Source: a virus. Taken from it: a stretch of 32,957 nt of DNA. The stretch is from IMG/VR virus record IMGVR_UViG_3300008266_000267, positions 1 through 32,957 of that record, one strand, 5' to 3'. Under the pieces are notes generated by a model. The model saw nothing but the letters and a program-made list of their open reading frames with translations. It searched no databases and was not told the DNA's origin. This document shows, piece after piece, positions 1 through 6,800 of the stretch. Both the position numbers and the translations under genes were made by a program. Positions within the stretch are counted from its first letter, which is position 1. Every line of letters starts with the position of its first letter.

Positions 1-19
1 CGTTGTAGACGATGAGCGT
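1..19. repeat. Terminal overlap, left copy
   Basis: The first 19 bases match the last 19 bases of the window (32939-32957) except at position 10 (C here, G at 32948). Read on the minus strand, both copies encode TLI(V/L)YN of the gp10-like protein in the same register. This is the join of a circular assembly rather than an internal repeat of the protein. Confidence 0.85.
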
Positions 20-1123
20 GCCGAATTCCCAGCGCACTTGCACACCCCAGTGGTGGCCGGTGTCTTGCACCAGGTAGCCGACATTGCTCGATTGCGGATC
101 TCCGACCAGCCACTTGTCGTAAGCCCAGACCAGATTGCGAGCGCGGTACTGGCTAAATTCAACCAGACTGGTGGTGAGCGTGAACCACACCTGGTCTTGC
201 AAAATCTCGCTCGCGGCTGAGTCATAAACCACGGTGCGATCTGGCAGGTGGACGTATAGGTGCTGATGAGACTTATCGTTACGGGCTTCGAGCTTGACCG
301 TAGCCAGCTGCGCCTCGGTGTAATTGAGCAGCAGAGTGTCGATCTCTTGCGAGCTGATCTTTTGGGTCTGCGCTGAAACCCCGAGGTAGATGCCTGGTGC
401 CTCGTTTCGACCACTGCCAAGAAAAGCGATGCGATCAGAGTAGACGCAGCAGGCGAATGTGCCGAGAACGCCCTTCGGAATCTGAGCGCCATCAATGCGT
501 GCGAATGGAAAAAAGTCTCCGCCCACGTTGTCAAACACCTCGATGGTGTTGAGGTTCAGTGCGTAGACCTCGTTCCTGAGTTTGAGCAAGGCCACAACGG
601 GGTCAGGATCGACTTCGGACGATCCATATTTCAGCGGGTTGACTTGGGTCGGGTCGTTCAGCTCGGTGACGATCAGAAACTCGCCGTCTGTCGTCATGAA
701 GTAGCCATCGACCCAGACCACATCCAGCACCAATCCAAGGTCTGGGTCTGTAACCTGCGTCAAGGTTGAGCCGTCCCAATAATAAAGACGCCCACCCGAT
801 GCGATGGCCAAGAGGTCGAAGCTGTAGTCAAATGTCACCAGCGTGTTGATCGGGCCTCCAACGTCTCCCAACTCAGTCACAACGCCATTGCTGGCTACGA
901 TCACGAGCTTGGTTCCCATGACCCGGTAGCAGACGGCGTTCCAGTTGATGCCGCCGCGGTCAACGCCTGGGCCTGTGCCGTTGGCCACAATGCCGTCGCC
1001 TGGCCGCAAGAACCCATTGCTGATGCCAGACTGCTTTGGCACGGGGACAAAGTTGACAGGGTAAGCGGTGCGCAGCTCTGGAGCGTTGTCAGCGTAAATG
1101 CCGTTAAGGATTGGGATTTGCAT
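1..1123 (-). CDS. P22 gp10-like packaged DNA stabilisation protein, N-terminal part
   Basis: This is the first 368 codons, plus the overlap, of a tail-hub protein that seals the portal after DNA packaging. The ATG at 1123 follows the stop of the upstream gene by three bases. The reading frame is open to the window edge. The translation begins MQIPILNGIYADNAPELRTA, followed by PVNFVPVP, GINWNAVCYRVMGTKL, a GDVGG turn and VYVHLPDRTVVYDSAASEI. The last segment aligns with the IHLP.HVLVYDASSS stretch that I recall from P22 gp10. The gene continues at the other end of the window (32957 to 32655). The joined protein is 468 residues, against 472 in P22. Its place after the gp4-like gene is the P22 order. 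The family assignment is firm. The split is a consequence of where the circle was opened, not a truncation. Confidence 0.92.
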   Translation of the reverse strand, partial: MQIPILNGIYADNAPELRTAYPVNFVPVPKQSGISNGFLRPGDGIVANGTGPGVDRGGINWNAVCYRVMGTKLVIVASNGVVTELGDVGGPINTLVTFDYSFDLLAIASGGRLYYWDGSTLTQVTDPDLGLVLDVVWVDGYFMTTDGEFLIVTELNDPTQVNPLKYGSSEVDPDPVVALLKLRNEVYALNLNTIEVFDNVGGDFFPFARIDGAQIPKGVLGTFACCVYSDRIAFLGSGRNEAPGIYLGVSAQTQKISSQEIDTLLLNYTEAQLATVKLEARNDKSHQHLYVHLPDRTVVYDSAASEILQDQVWFTLTTSLVEFSQYRARNLVWAYDKWLVGDPQSSNVGYLVQDTGHHWGVQVRWEFGTLIVYN

Positions 1124-1126
1124 TGA

Positions 1127-1420
1127 CTACTTCGCCTTGTTTCTGGCCGAGATTTTCTTGGCCTTGGCTTGTGCATCAGCCTTGGACGATGCGCCCCAAG
1201 CTCTCAGACTCAGCAGCAGGCGGGTCGGTTCGCCGTCCTTGTACTCTGGGCCAGGATTGCCACCCATGCGAGCCAAGAACGATGCCCTGCGCGGGTTGTC
1301 GCCAGTTTTGACTGGAGGCTTCAAGTTCATGCCATCGGCCTTGGCAGCAGCACGGCCCTTGGCGTTCAAGCCGCCCTTGGGGTTCTGGCCTTCTTTGCGT
1401 GCGTAGACTGGAGTTTTCAT
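1127..1420 (-). CDS. Small basic phage protein, DUF6321-like
   Basis: This is a 97-residue lysine- and glycine-rich protein. It starts MKTPVYARKEGQNPKGGLNA and carries the segments NLKPPVKTGDNPRRASFLAR and PTRLLLSLRAWGASSKADA. I recognise this pattern as the family usually labelled DUF6321 in aquatic phages; its function is not known. No signal peptide or membrane segment is visible. The ATG at 1420 overlaps the stop of the DUF5872-like gene (ATGA), so the two are translationally coupled. It lies directly before the gp10-like gene, among virion genes. A role as a packaged DNA-binding protein is possible from charge alone, but that is inference. Confidence 0.8.
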   Translation of the reverse strand: MKTPVYARKEGQNPKGGLNAKGRAAAKADGMNLKPPVKTGDNPRRASFLARMGGNPGPEYKDGEPTRLLLSLRAWGASSKADAQAKAKKISARNKAK

Positions 1421-1650
1421 CGAAAGCTCTTGGTCTTTGCAGCCACCTTCTTGGGCTGCTTTGCAAACTGCTTGCCTTCCTTTGTGGCCTCACGCTTTGC
1501 CCGTGTGGTTGCAGCATACTCAGCCGCAGTCAGGGCTTTGATGGCCTTTTCGGGCAGGTAACGCTCGCCAGTCTCAGACGATGGCTTGCCTGACTTGGTG
1601 CGCCAGTTCTGGCTTGACCAATCCTTCAGGCTTTTCTGTGAGGCTTTCAT
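1417..1650 (-). CDS. Small basic phage protein, DUF5872-like
   Basis: This is a 77-residue, strongly basic protein. The start chosen is the ATG at 1650, which overlaps the previous stop as ATGA; the frame also extends further upstream, inside the neighbouring gene. Visible motifs are KSLKDWSSQNWRTKSGKP, TGERYLPEKAIKALTAAEYA and a lysine-rich tail ending KKVAAKTKSFR. They match the family known as DUF5872, common in cyanophages and other aquatic phages and of unknown function. It sits between two other small lysine-rich genes in a tight cassette inserted between the tail protein at 1829-2938 and gp10. Whether it is in the virion or acts on host DNA cannot be told from sequence. Confidence 0.82.
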   Translation of the reverse strand: MKASQKSLKDWSSQNWRTKSGKPSSETGERYLPEKAIKALTAAEYAATTRAKREATKEGKQFAKQPKKVAAKTKSFR

Positions 1651-1829
1651 TTGTAGCCACCGCCCTTTTCCTTGTACTGCTTTGCCAACATCTGAGCTTT
1701 TCTGGCCGACCATTCGCCAGGATCGCCGCCCTTCGTACCTGATTTGATTTTCTCAAACAGGGCTTTGCGCATCGTGGGCTTTGTGTAGTTCCCTGCCGCA
1801 TTGACAGAGGACTTAGGCTTGGTGGCCAT
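1647..1829 (-). CDS. Small basic phage protein of unknown function
   Basis: This is a 60-residue protein with KPTMRKALFEKIKSGTKGG, PGEWSARKAQMLAKQY and a terminal KEKGGGYK. Very similar small proteins occur in many aquatic phages, often beside DUF5872- and DUF6321-like genes; no function is established. The ATG at 1829 shares one base with the stop of the upstream gene (TAATG), and its own stop overlaps the next start (ATGA). It is therefore the middle link of a coupled chain. Charge is strongly positive and there is no hydrophobic segment. I infer a nucleic-acid-related or virion-associated role, with low certainty. Confidence 0.78.
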   Translation of the reverse strand: MATKPKSSVNAAGNYTKPTMRKALFEKIKSGTKGGDPGEWSARKAQMLAKQYKEKGGGYK

Positions 1830-2938
1830 TACGCAGCCACGCCTTTGATCACTGCAAAGTTGAATACTGGGGTCTCAGTCGTCGTGCCGCCAGTGGTGCG
1901 GAATGTGATATTGAAACTTCCAGCCGCCACCGCAGTGACCATCAGGTCATAGAGATCGGTGCCTGACTTCTGGCTCAAGATGATCACATCGGTTGCCGCC
2001 ACCGTGCTATTGGTCACGGTGAAGGTCGCTGCGGTTGTTGTTCCTGCCGCGCTAAACAGCGTGATTGCGCCTGTGGTCTTGTTCAGCACCACGGGGGTGG
2101 TGCGGCTTGTGATTTGAGTAACAGCGCCGCCTGCGCCCGTTGCGTAACCTACGCCAGCCGTGCCAGTCGATGCAATCACGCCCGTCGCGGTCAGACTTGT
2201 GCCGGTGGCTGCGCCGATTACTGGCGTCACCATGACCATGCCCGTGCTGGTGCAAGCCGAAATGACCCCGCTGGCGACTGTGCCCAAGGCTGGGGTCACC
2301 AATGCGGGACTGGTGAATGTCCCGGTGCTTACCGTTGGGTTGGTGATTGTCGGGGTCGCCAGCGTCGGGCTAGTTCCAAACACCAATACACCAGTTCCCG
2401 TTTCATCTGTCATCGCTGCCCGTAGGTTGGCACTTGATGGCGTAGCCAAGAAAGTCTGCACCCCGGCGGCATAGACCGTCTCAGCGTTGATCTGATACCA
2501 CGAGTTCGTAGGTTGGTAGAAGCGAATCGCTGTTGCCGTACCGGCTGCCAAGGATGTCACACCACCGTAGATGGCTGATGCGCCATTCAAGGCAATGGTC
2601 AGCGAGGTGATCTCTTGGGTGGTCGTGATCAGCACTGAAGTGCCATCAGGCACGCCAGTATTCAAAGGCAGGGTGATCGTGCCAGTTGCCAGCGTTCCGG
2701 CAGGTTGCAGCAGCATCCATTGGTCATTGCTGACAGGGGTCGGCACGGTGATGTTGAAGCCATTGCCAGGCACAAACAGATTCACCGCCAGCGTTGGCGA
2801 GGCAAAGCTCTGCTGGAAAAACGTCAACAAACTGCCAATGGATGTTCGGCGAGCGTCGCCATTGTTGGGCGAGTAAACCGGAAGCTGATCCCCGCTCGAA
2901 ATCGTGTTCAGGACGGGAAGCTGATTGATCGTTGGCAT
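1829..2938 (-). CDS. Tail/virion protein with repetitive beta-rich C-terminus
   Basis: This 369-residue protein starts MPTINQLPVL. Its middle holds a module found in many phage tail fibres and virion proteins (FLATPSSANLRAAMTDETGT, then VLVFGTSPTLATPTITNPTV). The C-terminus (GTAGVGYATGAGGAVTQITS through the VAAGSFNI and NFAVIKGVAA segments) is a beta-rich domain also common on phage particles. Threonine, alanine and glycine dominate and there is no catalytic motif. It lies between the gp4-like and gp10-like genes, an insertion relative to P22 order, which suggests an extra particle-surface or tail protein. I cannot say whether it binds a receptor or decorates the head. Confidence 0.75.
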   Translation of the reverse strand: MPTINQLPVLNTISSGDQLPVYSPNNGDARRTSIGSLLTFFQQSFASPTLAVNLFVPGNGFNITVPTPVSNDQWMLLQPAGTLATGTITLPLNTGVPDGTSVLITTTQEITSLTIALNGASAIYGGVTSLAAGTATAIRFYQPTNSWYQINAETVYAAGVQTFLATPSSANLRAAMTDETGTGVLVFGTSPTLATPTITNPTVSTGTFTSPALVTPALGTVASGVISACTSTGMVMVTPVIGAATGTSLTATGVIASTGTAGVGYATGAGGAVTQITSRTTPVVLNKTTGAITLFSAAGTTTAATFTVTNSTVAATDVIILSQKSGTDLYDLMVTAVAAGSFNITFRTTGGTTTETPVFNFAVIKGVAA

Positions 2939-2946
2939 GATTGTCC

Positions 2947-3429
2947 TTAATAGTACTCAATAGGCCCATCAGGGCCAGCAGTGACTGGGTTGGCTGGTGG
3001 GCGGATGAATGGATTGTCGTAGACGCGCCAAGGCTTGTTGCCAGCACCGGCAGGCATGGTGGCCGGCAGTTGCTTCTCAAGCGGGAACGTGGCTCTTTGC
3101 AGCAGGATGTCATAGCCCTGCTTGGCCGTGGTCTTGGTCTCCATCATCACTTGCTTGCCGTAGGACGGAGCCAGCCTGATGCCCAGGCTACAAATGATGG
3201 CCTCATACGCCGAATCAGGAACCAGCGTTTCCTCATCAAGGTCGCTGTCCTGTGGGCTGGATGGCAAAGGGTATCCCAGACGGATGCCCTTGGCGTTCCA
3301 GTCTGCCATCATTGCGTCAAGGCGGCGCAGAGCAGATTGAAGCTGCTCGGGCTGTAGATCAAACACATAAGACGCCAGACCGATCTCCTCAAAGGAGGCG
3401 CTTATGAATTGTCGCTTTGTGTAGCCCAT
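2947..3429 (-). CDS. P22 gp4-like tail accessory factor (portal-proximal head completion protein)
   Basis: This 160-residue protein compares with about 166 in P22. RRLDAMMADWNAKGIRLGY aligns with the DLEAMMAEWYQDGIITGY stretch that I recall of P22 gp4, and LGIRLAPSYGKQV aligns with LACRIAPDYALEA. In P22 this protein binds the portal ring after packaging and starts tail assembly; it also has peptidoglycan-hydrolase activity. The ATG at 3429 has a GAGGA ribosome site seven bases upstream and overlaps the preceding gene by 28 bases. Position after the coat region and before gp10 agrees with the P22 order. The assignment is strong. I have not identified hydrolase catalytic residues. Confidence 0.9.
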   Translation of the reverse strand: MGYTKRQFISASFEEIGLASYVFDLQPEQLQSALRRLDAMMADWNAKGIRLGYPLPSSPQDSDLDEETLVPDSAYEAIICSLGIRLAPSYGKQVMMETKTTAKQGYDILLQRATFPLEKQLPATMPAGAGNKPWRVYDNPFIRPPANPVTAGPDGPIEYY

Positions 3430-3719
3430 GCTGCTTCCTCGATGTGTTTTAGAAGTGTCGCATCTGACCAGCGTTTGTCAATCTTCAGCCCAATCGCCTC
3501 AGCCTGTTGCAGCATTTCTTCGCGGGTTGGTGGGCCTTCTTCCACAGAGGTTTCAATCTCATGGACTTGCACAGCCTGTCCACCAATGGGCGATGGACGC
3601 ACTTGCTTGATCGCCTTGCGCTCAATGGCCTGCGCTTTTTTCAGCTTGCGCTTTTGCAGCCGCAGCTCCCGCCATGGGGCGAGAGCTTTGGTCTTGACGA
3701 TTGCGGCTGACTTGATCAT
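3402..3719 (-). CDS. Hypothetical lysine/glutamate-rich protein
   Basis: This is a 105-residue protein with a very basic N-terminal half (RELRLQKRKLKKAQAIERKA) and an acidic C-terminal half. The C-terminal half includes PTREEMLQQAEAIGLKID, which reads like a small helical, SAP- or HeH-like DNA-binding fold ending in LLKHIEEAAW. That fold suggestion is inference from pattern only. The start at 3719 overlaps the upstream stop (ATGA), and the gene ends 28 bases inside the gp4-like gene. No family is recognised with confidence. Its place between the coat and gp4 genes suggests a head-associated or DNA-binding accessory role. Confidence 0.7.
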   Translation of the reverse strand: MIKSAAIVKTKALAPWRELRLQKRKLKKAQAIERKAIKQVRPSPIGGQAVQVHEIETSVEEGPPTREEMLQQAEAIGLKIDKRWSDATLLKHIEEAAWATQSDNS

Positions 3720-3877
3720 TTCTTCATCGGTGCTTTGCTTGGCTTGCCTGCGGCTTTTGCCGACTTGCTTGCCATCCCAAGCGCCATTGCAACGGCTTGC
3801 TTCTGTGGCTTGCCAGATTTCATTTCCGTCTTGATATTCTTGGAAACGGTCTTGTCTGAATAACCTTTTTTCATCAT
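3716..3877 (-). CDS. Small lysine-rich protein
   Basis: This is a 53-residue protein beginning MMKKGYSDKTVSKNIKTEMK and containing SGKPQKQAVAMALGMA, a motif seen in small phage proteins of unknown function. I chose the ATG at 3877 because GGAG lies six bases upstream. Longer starts (3907, 3889) fall in or next to the terminator hairpin at 3891-3921. The tail is KAAGKPSKAPMKK, rich in lysine. It is coupled to the next gene by an ATGA overlap. It is the first gene after the coat-region terminator, so it would rely on read-through or on its own promoter, which I could not identify. Confidence 0.68.
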   Translation of the reverse strand: MMKKGYSDKTVSKNIKTEMKSGKPQKQAVAMALGMASKSAKAAGKPSKAPMKK

Positions 3878-3890
3878 CTCGTTCTCCATT

Positions 3891-3921
3891 AAAAAACAGG
3901 CCAACATCTCTGCTGGCCTGT
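3891..3921 (-). terminator. Rho-independent terminator after the coat module
   Basis: On the minus strand an 8-bp perfect stem (ACAGGCCA paired with TGGCCTGT) encloses a 10-base loop and runs straight into six T residues (the A-run at 3891-3896 on the plus strand). It lies just downstream of the stop at 3931. It would let coat-module transcripts end here and lower expression of the tail genes beyond. Confidence 0.85.
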
Positions 3922-3930
3922 CTGTTTCAC

Positions 3931-4542
3931 TTACATGATGCGATACACGATGAATGTGTTGGCAGCAGTCTTGCGGAGACGGAAACGTGCCGCTGAGCCA
4001 GAAGTGGCACCAGTTGCAGCACCGCCCACGATGGTCACGCCTGTGTTGACCGTGATGGTCAAAGCAAATGCAGCCAAGGTGATAAGGCTGAAGTCGAACG
4101 AGTCATCAATAGCGAACACCGTTGCGGCTTCAAGCGTGGCGGCTGTTGGCAATTGAATGTTGCGACCAGTCGTTGGAGTTGCCGTGATGATACTGGTGAG
4201 CAACTCAGCCGCAGTCATGACCATCGAACCGCCATCAGCAATGTTGGCTGGTGCAGGTTGATTCTGCCAATTGCCATCGTTGCCGATCTGTGGTGCTACT
4301 CCAACGCTATACAAAACACCTGACGCGCCAGCTTGAATGGTCACATTGGTGGCATTGGTAAATGCACTTGAGATATAGGTGGCGTTATCAACCACGGTCA
4401 ACAGGTCTTGTGCTTCTGGAAAGTTGGGGAAACCGACTTCCTGAAACACGTTTGCTGGCGAGAAAGATTGAATGGCGATCTTCTGTCCAGCAGGAACAGT
4501 AACGGTGGCCGTGCCCTGAGTAAAAATTGCTTGGTAGCTCAT
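3931..4542 (-). CDS. Probable virion protein following the coat gene
   Basis: This 203-residue protein has no charged clusters and much threonine, alanine and valine. The N-terminus (TQGTATVTVPAGQKIAIQSF) looks like a beta-sandwich strand set. The C-terminal half, with TAATLEAATVFAIDDSFDFS and a final RLRKTAANTFIVYRIM, resembles small beta domains in phage structural proteins. The ATG at 4542 has AAGGA eight bases upstream. It sits nine bases after the coat gene and immediately before a terminator, so coat and this protein share the same strongly expressed transcript. Capsid decoration protein is a reasonable inference; a minor tail protein is the alternative. Confidence 0.72.
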   Translation of the reverse strand: MSYQAIFTQGTATVTVPAGQKIAIQSFSPANVFQEVGFPNFPEAQDLLTVVDNATYISSAFTNATNVTIQAGASGVLYSVGVAPQIGNDGNWQNQPAPANIADGGSMVMTAAELLTSIITATPTTGRNIQLPTAATLEAATVFAIDDSFDFSLITLAAFALTITVNTGVTIVGGAATGATSGSAARFRLRKTAANTFIVYRIM

Positions 4543-4551
4543 GATGATTCC

Positions 4552-5838
4552 TTAGGCTTGATTGAACAGCAAGATACCAGACATTTCTGGTTGCTTGTTG
4601 ACCACGCCGAACAAGGTATCGAGGCGATACTTGGTCTTCATGGTGTTGACGTCGTACTGCTTTTGCATGACCAGCTCGATGCCCTGGTCGGTGCTTGCAC
4701 GCATCACTGCGACACCAGCATCAGACGGGACAGCGTAACGGCCAGGCAAAATCTCCAGCGCATCCTTCTGCCAGAAGCAGTTCACCGGTGCAGTGGTGGT
4801 ATTCAAGCGGTTGATGGTGCGACCAGAAGCAGCGGTGACGATGCAGTTCTGGTATTGCAGTTCAGCGTCCGTGCCACCCTGTGCCGAGATGATCGGTGGG
4901 GTGATAACGCAAGTCGTTCCAGTGACCACTTGCACAACACGGAAGGTCTTTGAGAAACCCGTGCCCTGCTTAGTGATGTGATGAACAGCCTCGACGCCTT
5001 GGATTTCGATGGCAGAGCCAGCAGGCAGGTCGGTGGTGCTCGACACGGTAATCGTTTGGAAACGATTGTCCACGTTCTGCGTTTCACCGGTCGTTGCGGT
5101 CGAAGTTGCCACTGGCACGTAGTAGTTATTGGCTCCCACCAAGGTGCTCATGGTTGGGTCAGAACCAGTCGCACCGGTGAGGCGGTTGGCATAGTCCAGC
5201 TTGTAGGTCTCAAAGCCAGCGACCATGCCGACGTAAGAACGCTCGAAGGCGGTATTCGACTTGGTTCCACCGAAACTACGGGCTGCACCACCACCAGTAG
5301 CGCCACCAGCGATGTTGCCAGCGATGCCGTTGTAGTCGCGTGAAGACAGGGCTAGGTAACGGTCAAAGGCTTGGACGCCCTGCTCGTTCATGATCGAGTC
5401 GCACAGGGCCACATCGTCGTAGTCACCAGCAGCGGTGCTCACGGTAACGACCAGCGAGCCCTGGGCTGCGGCCACGTTCATGATTGCGATGTTGATGTCG
5501 GACGCCAGCTTTTGCTTGGCAGCTTCGCCGAGACGACCTTCTTGCAGGGCATCACGCAGCTCGAGTGCGTCCAGAATGAACGGCACGGACTTCTGGAAGC
5601 CGAGCGTTGCAGGAACGGAAAGCTGGGTGTATGCGCCGAAGTTGCCCGTCTGATCCATGCCGTCATACGACTGGGCAATGTAAGGCTGTGGACGATAGAT
5701 GACGTTGTTCGTCCGCTCCATCATCGAACTCTCGGTGTTGTAGATGGACACGTTGCGGGACAAAACCAGCGCGTCGTTGAAGCCTTCGAGGATGTCCTCG
5801 AACGCGACGCGCTCTTCTTTTGAAAAACTATTGCTCAT
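4552..5838 (-). CDS. Major capsid protein, P22 coat (gp5) type
   Basis: The length of 428 residues is close to the 430 of P22 gp5. The most telling region is near residue 255: NVDNRFQTITVSSTTDL followed by IQGVEAVHHITKQ and FRVVQVVTGTTCVITPP. It aligns with NVDNRFATVTLSATTGM and FSVVRVVDGTHVEITPKP that I recall around the P22 insertion domain. The N-terminal third includes LRDALQEGRLGEAAKQKLAS and MNVAAAQGSLVVT, like the helical spine of the HK97 fold. The start at 5838 has a clean AGGAG six bases upstream. It follows scaffold and portal in P22 order and would assemble the T=7-type shell around the scaffold. Confidence 0.93.
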   Translation of the reverse strand: MSNSFSKEERVAFEDILEGFNDALVLSRNVSIYNTESSMMERTNNVIYRPQPYIAQSYDGMDQTGNFGAYTQLSVPATLGFQKSVPFILDALELRDALQEGRLGEAAKQKLASDINIAIMNVAAAQGSLVVTVSTAAGDYDDVALCDSIMNEQGVQAFDRYLALSSRDYNGIAGNIAGGATGGGAARSFGGTKSNTAFERSYVGMVAGFETYKLDYANRLTGATGSDPTMSTLVGANNYYVPVATSTATTGETQNVDNRFQTITVSSTTDLPAGSAIEIQGVEAVHHITKQGTGFSKTFRVVQVVTGTTCVITPPIISAQGGTDAELQYQNCIVTAASGRTINRLNTTTAPVNCFWQKDALEILPGRYAVPSDAGVAVMRASTDQGIELVMQKQYDVNTMKTKYRLDTLFGVVNKQPEMSGILLFNQA

Positions 5839-5855
5839 GAAAAACTCCTAGTGAT

Positions 5856-6725
5856 TTATTTGGATGCTGTCCGTTTTTGCGCCTTGTACTGGATGACCTT
5901 GGTCATGTTTCCAGTACGTGCCGCATCTTCTCGCAGCCGTTCAAGGGTTGAGTCTACTGCGCCAGAAACTCGGCCCGTACCGGACACGATTCTCTCTGGC
6001 GGTGGTGCTGCTCTGCGGTTGGTAACTTTCAAGTCTTTCTCCAGTTTCGCTACCGCGAAAGCAAACTTTACGGGGTCTTTGATGGCTGCCAGTTCTTGCG
6101 CCTTCTTTGGATTCTTTCCGAGTGCGTAGACAACCAGCGCGGGATTATCCGCACCTTGGAGCATTACGCCTTGCTGGGTGACGTTGAACAATTCCTGGGC
6201 CATAGCCTCGGCATCGTCAAAGTCTTTGACTCGCAGCTCAGCTTTCGCCTTACCGTAGCCTTCCAGTTTGGCTTGCCATGCTTTCTGCTGGGTCATAACT
6301 TCAGCTTCTTGCTTGGCGTTGATCTCGTCGGCTTGGCGCTTGCGCTCAAACCAGTTCGTCAATGCTTCCTCAAACTTCTCGGCGTCGTAATCGTGATCTT
6401 CGAGGCTTGGCTTTTTGCCCAGCACGACTGGCTTGATCTCAGTCTGTGCGGAGGTTTGGAGCCTGCCTTGCAGTTCTCGATTCTGGCGCTGTAGTTCTCG
6501 GTTCGTCTTGCGCAGCTCGCGAACCCATTCAGGCGCTTGAGTCTGTTCTTCGGGAGGTGGCGCTTCCTCCCCACTAATGGAGACTACAACTTCGTCGGAT
6601 TCCTCGTCATCTTGGTCTGTGGCCTGATCGTCCTGGACTTGTGCCCTAGGTTGCTCGGTGACCTCGTCCTCGATGACTGCAGTATCCTCGTCGTTGTCGA
6701 TCTCCTGATCTGCCTTTTCGTTCAT
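5856..6725 (-). CDS. Scaffolding protein, P22 gp8 type
   Basis: This 289-residue protein compares with 303 in P22. The N-terminal 60 residues are very acidic and disordered-looking. A predicted coiled coil follows (WVRELRKTNRELQRQNRELQ), then a central helical region, and the C-terminus is basic (KVIQYKAQKRTASK). Acidic start and basic, coat-binding tail are the hallmarks of podovirus scaffolds. There are no catalytic motifs and no cysteines. The gene lies between portal and coat as in P22. It would direct procapsid assembly and leave the shell on packaging. The start at 6725 has only a weak G-rich ribosome site, so an alternative start cannot be excluded. Confidence 0.88.
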   Translation of the reverse strand: MNEKADQEIDNDEDTAVIEDEVTEQPRAQVQDDQATDQDDEESDEVVVSISGEEAPPPEEQTQAPEWVRELRKTNRELQRQNRELQGRLQTSAQTEIKPVVLGKKPSLEDHDYDAEKFEEALTNWFERKRQADEINAKQEAEVMTQQKAWQAKLEGYGKAKAELRVKDFDDAEAMAQELFNVTQQGVMLQGADNPALVVYALGKNPKKAQELAAIKDPVKFAFAVAKLEKDLKVTNRRAAPPPERIVSGTGRVSGAVDSTLERLREDAARTGNMTKVIQYKAQKRTASK

Positions 6726-6800
6726 CTATTGCCCCGTCTCAAGCTCACCCATTGATGCGGCTGGGTGGATGCCGTTGTTTGCATTATCGCCCGTTTCAAG

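Noticed and set aside
1-19. Terminal repeat as a true packaging direct terminal repeat
   Set aside because: It is only 19 bases, lies inside gp10, and the terminase is of the headful type. An assembly overlap is more likely.
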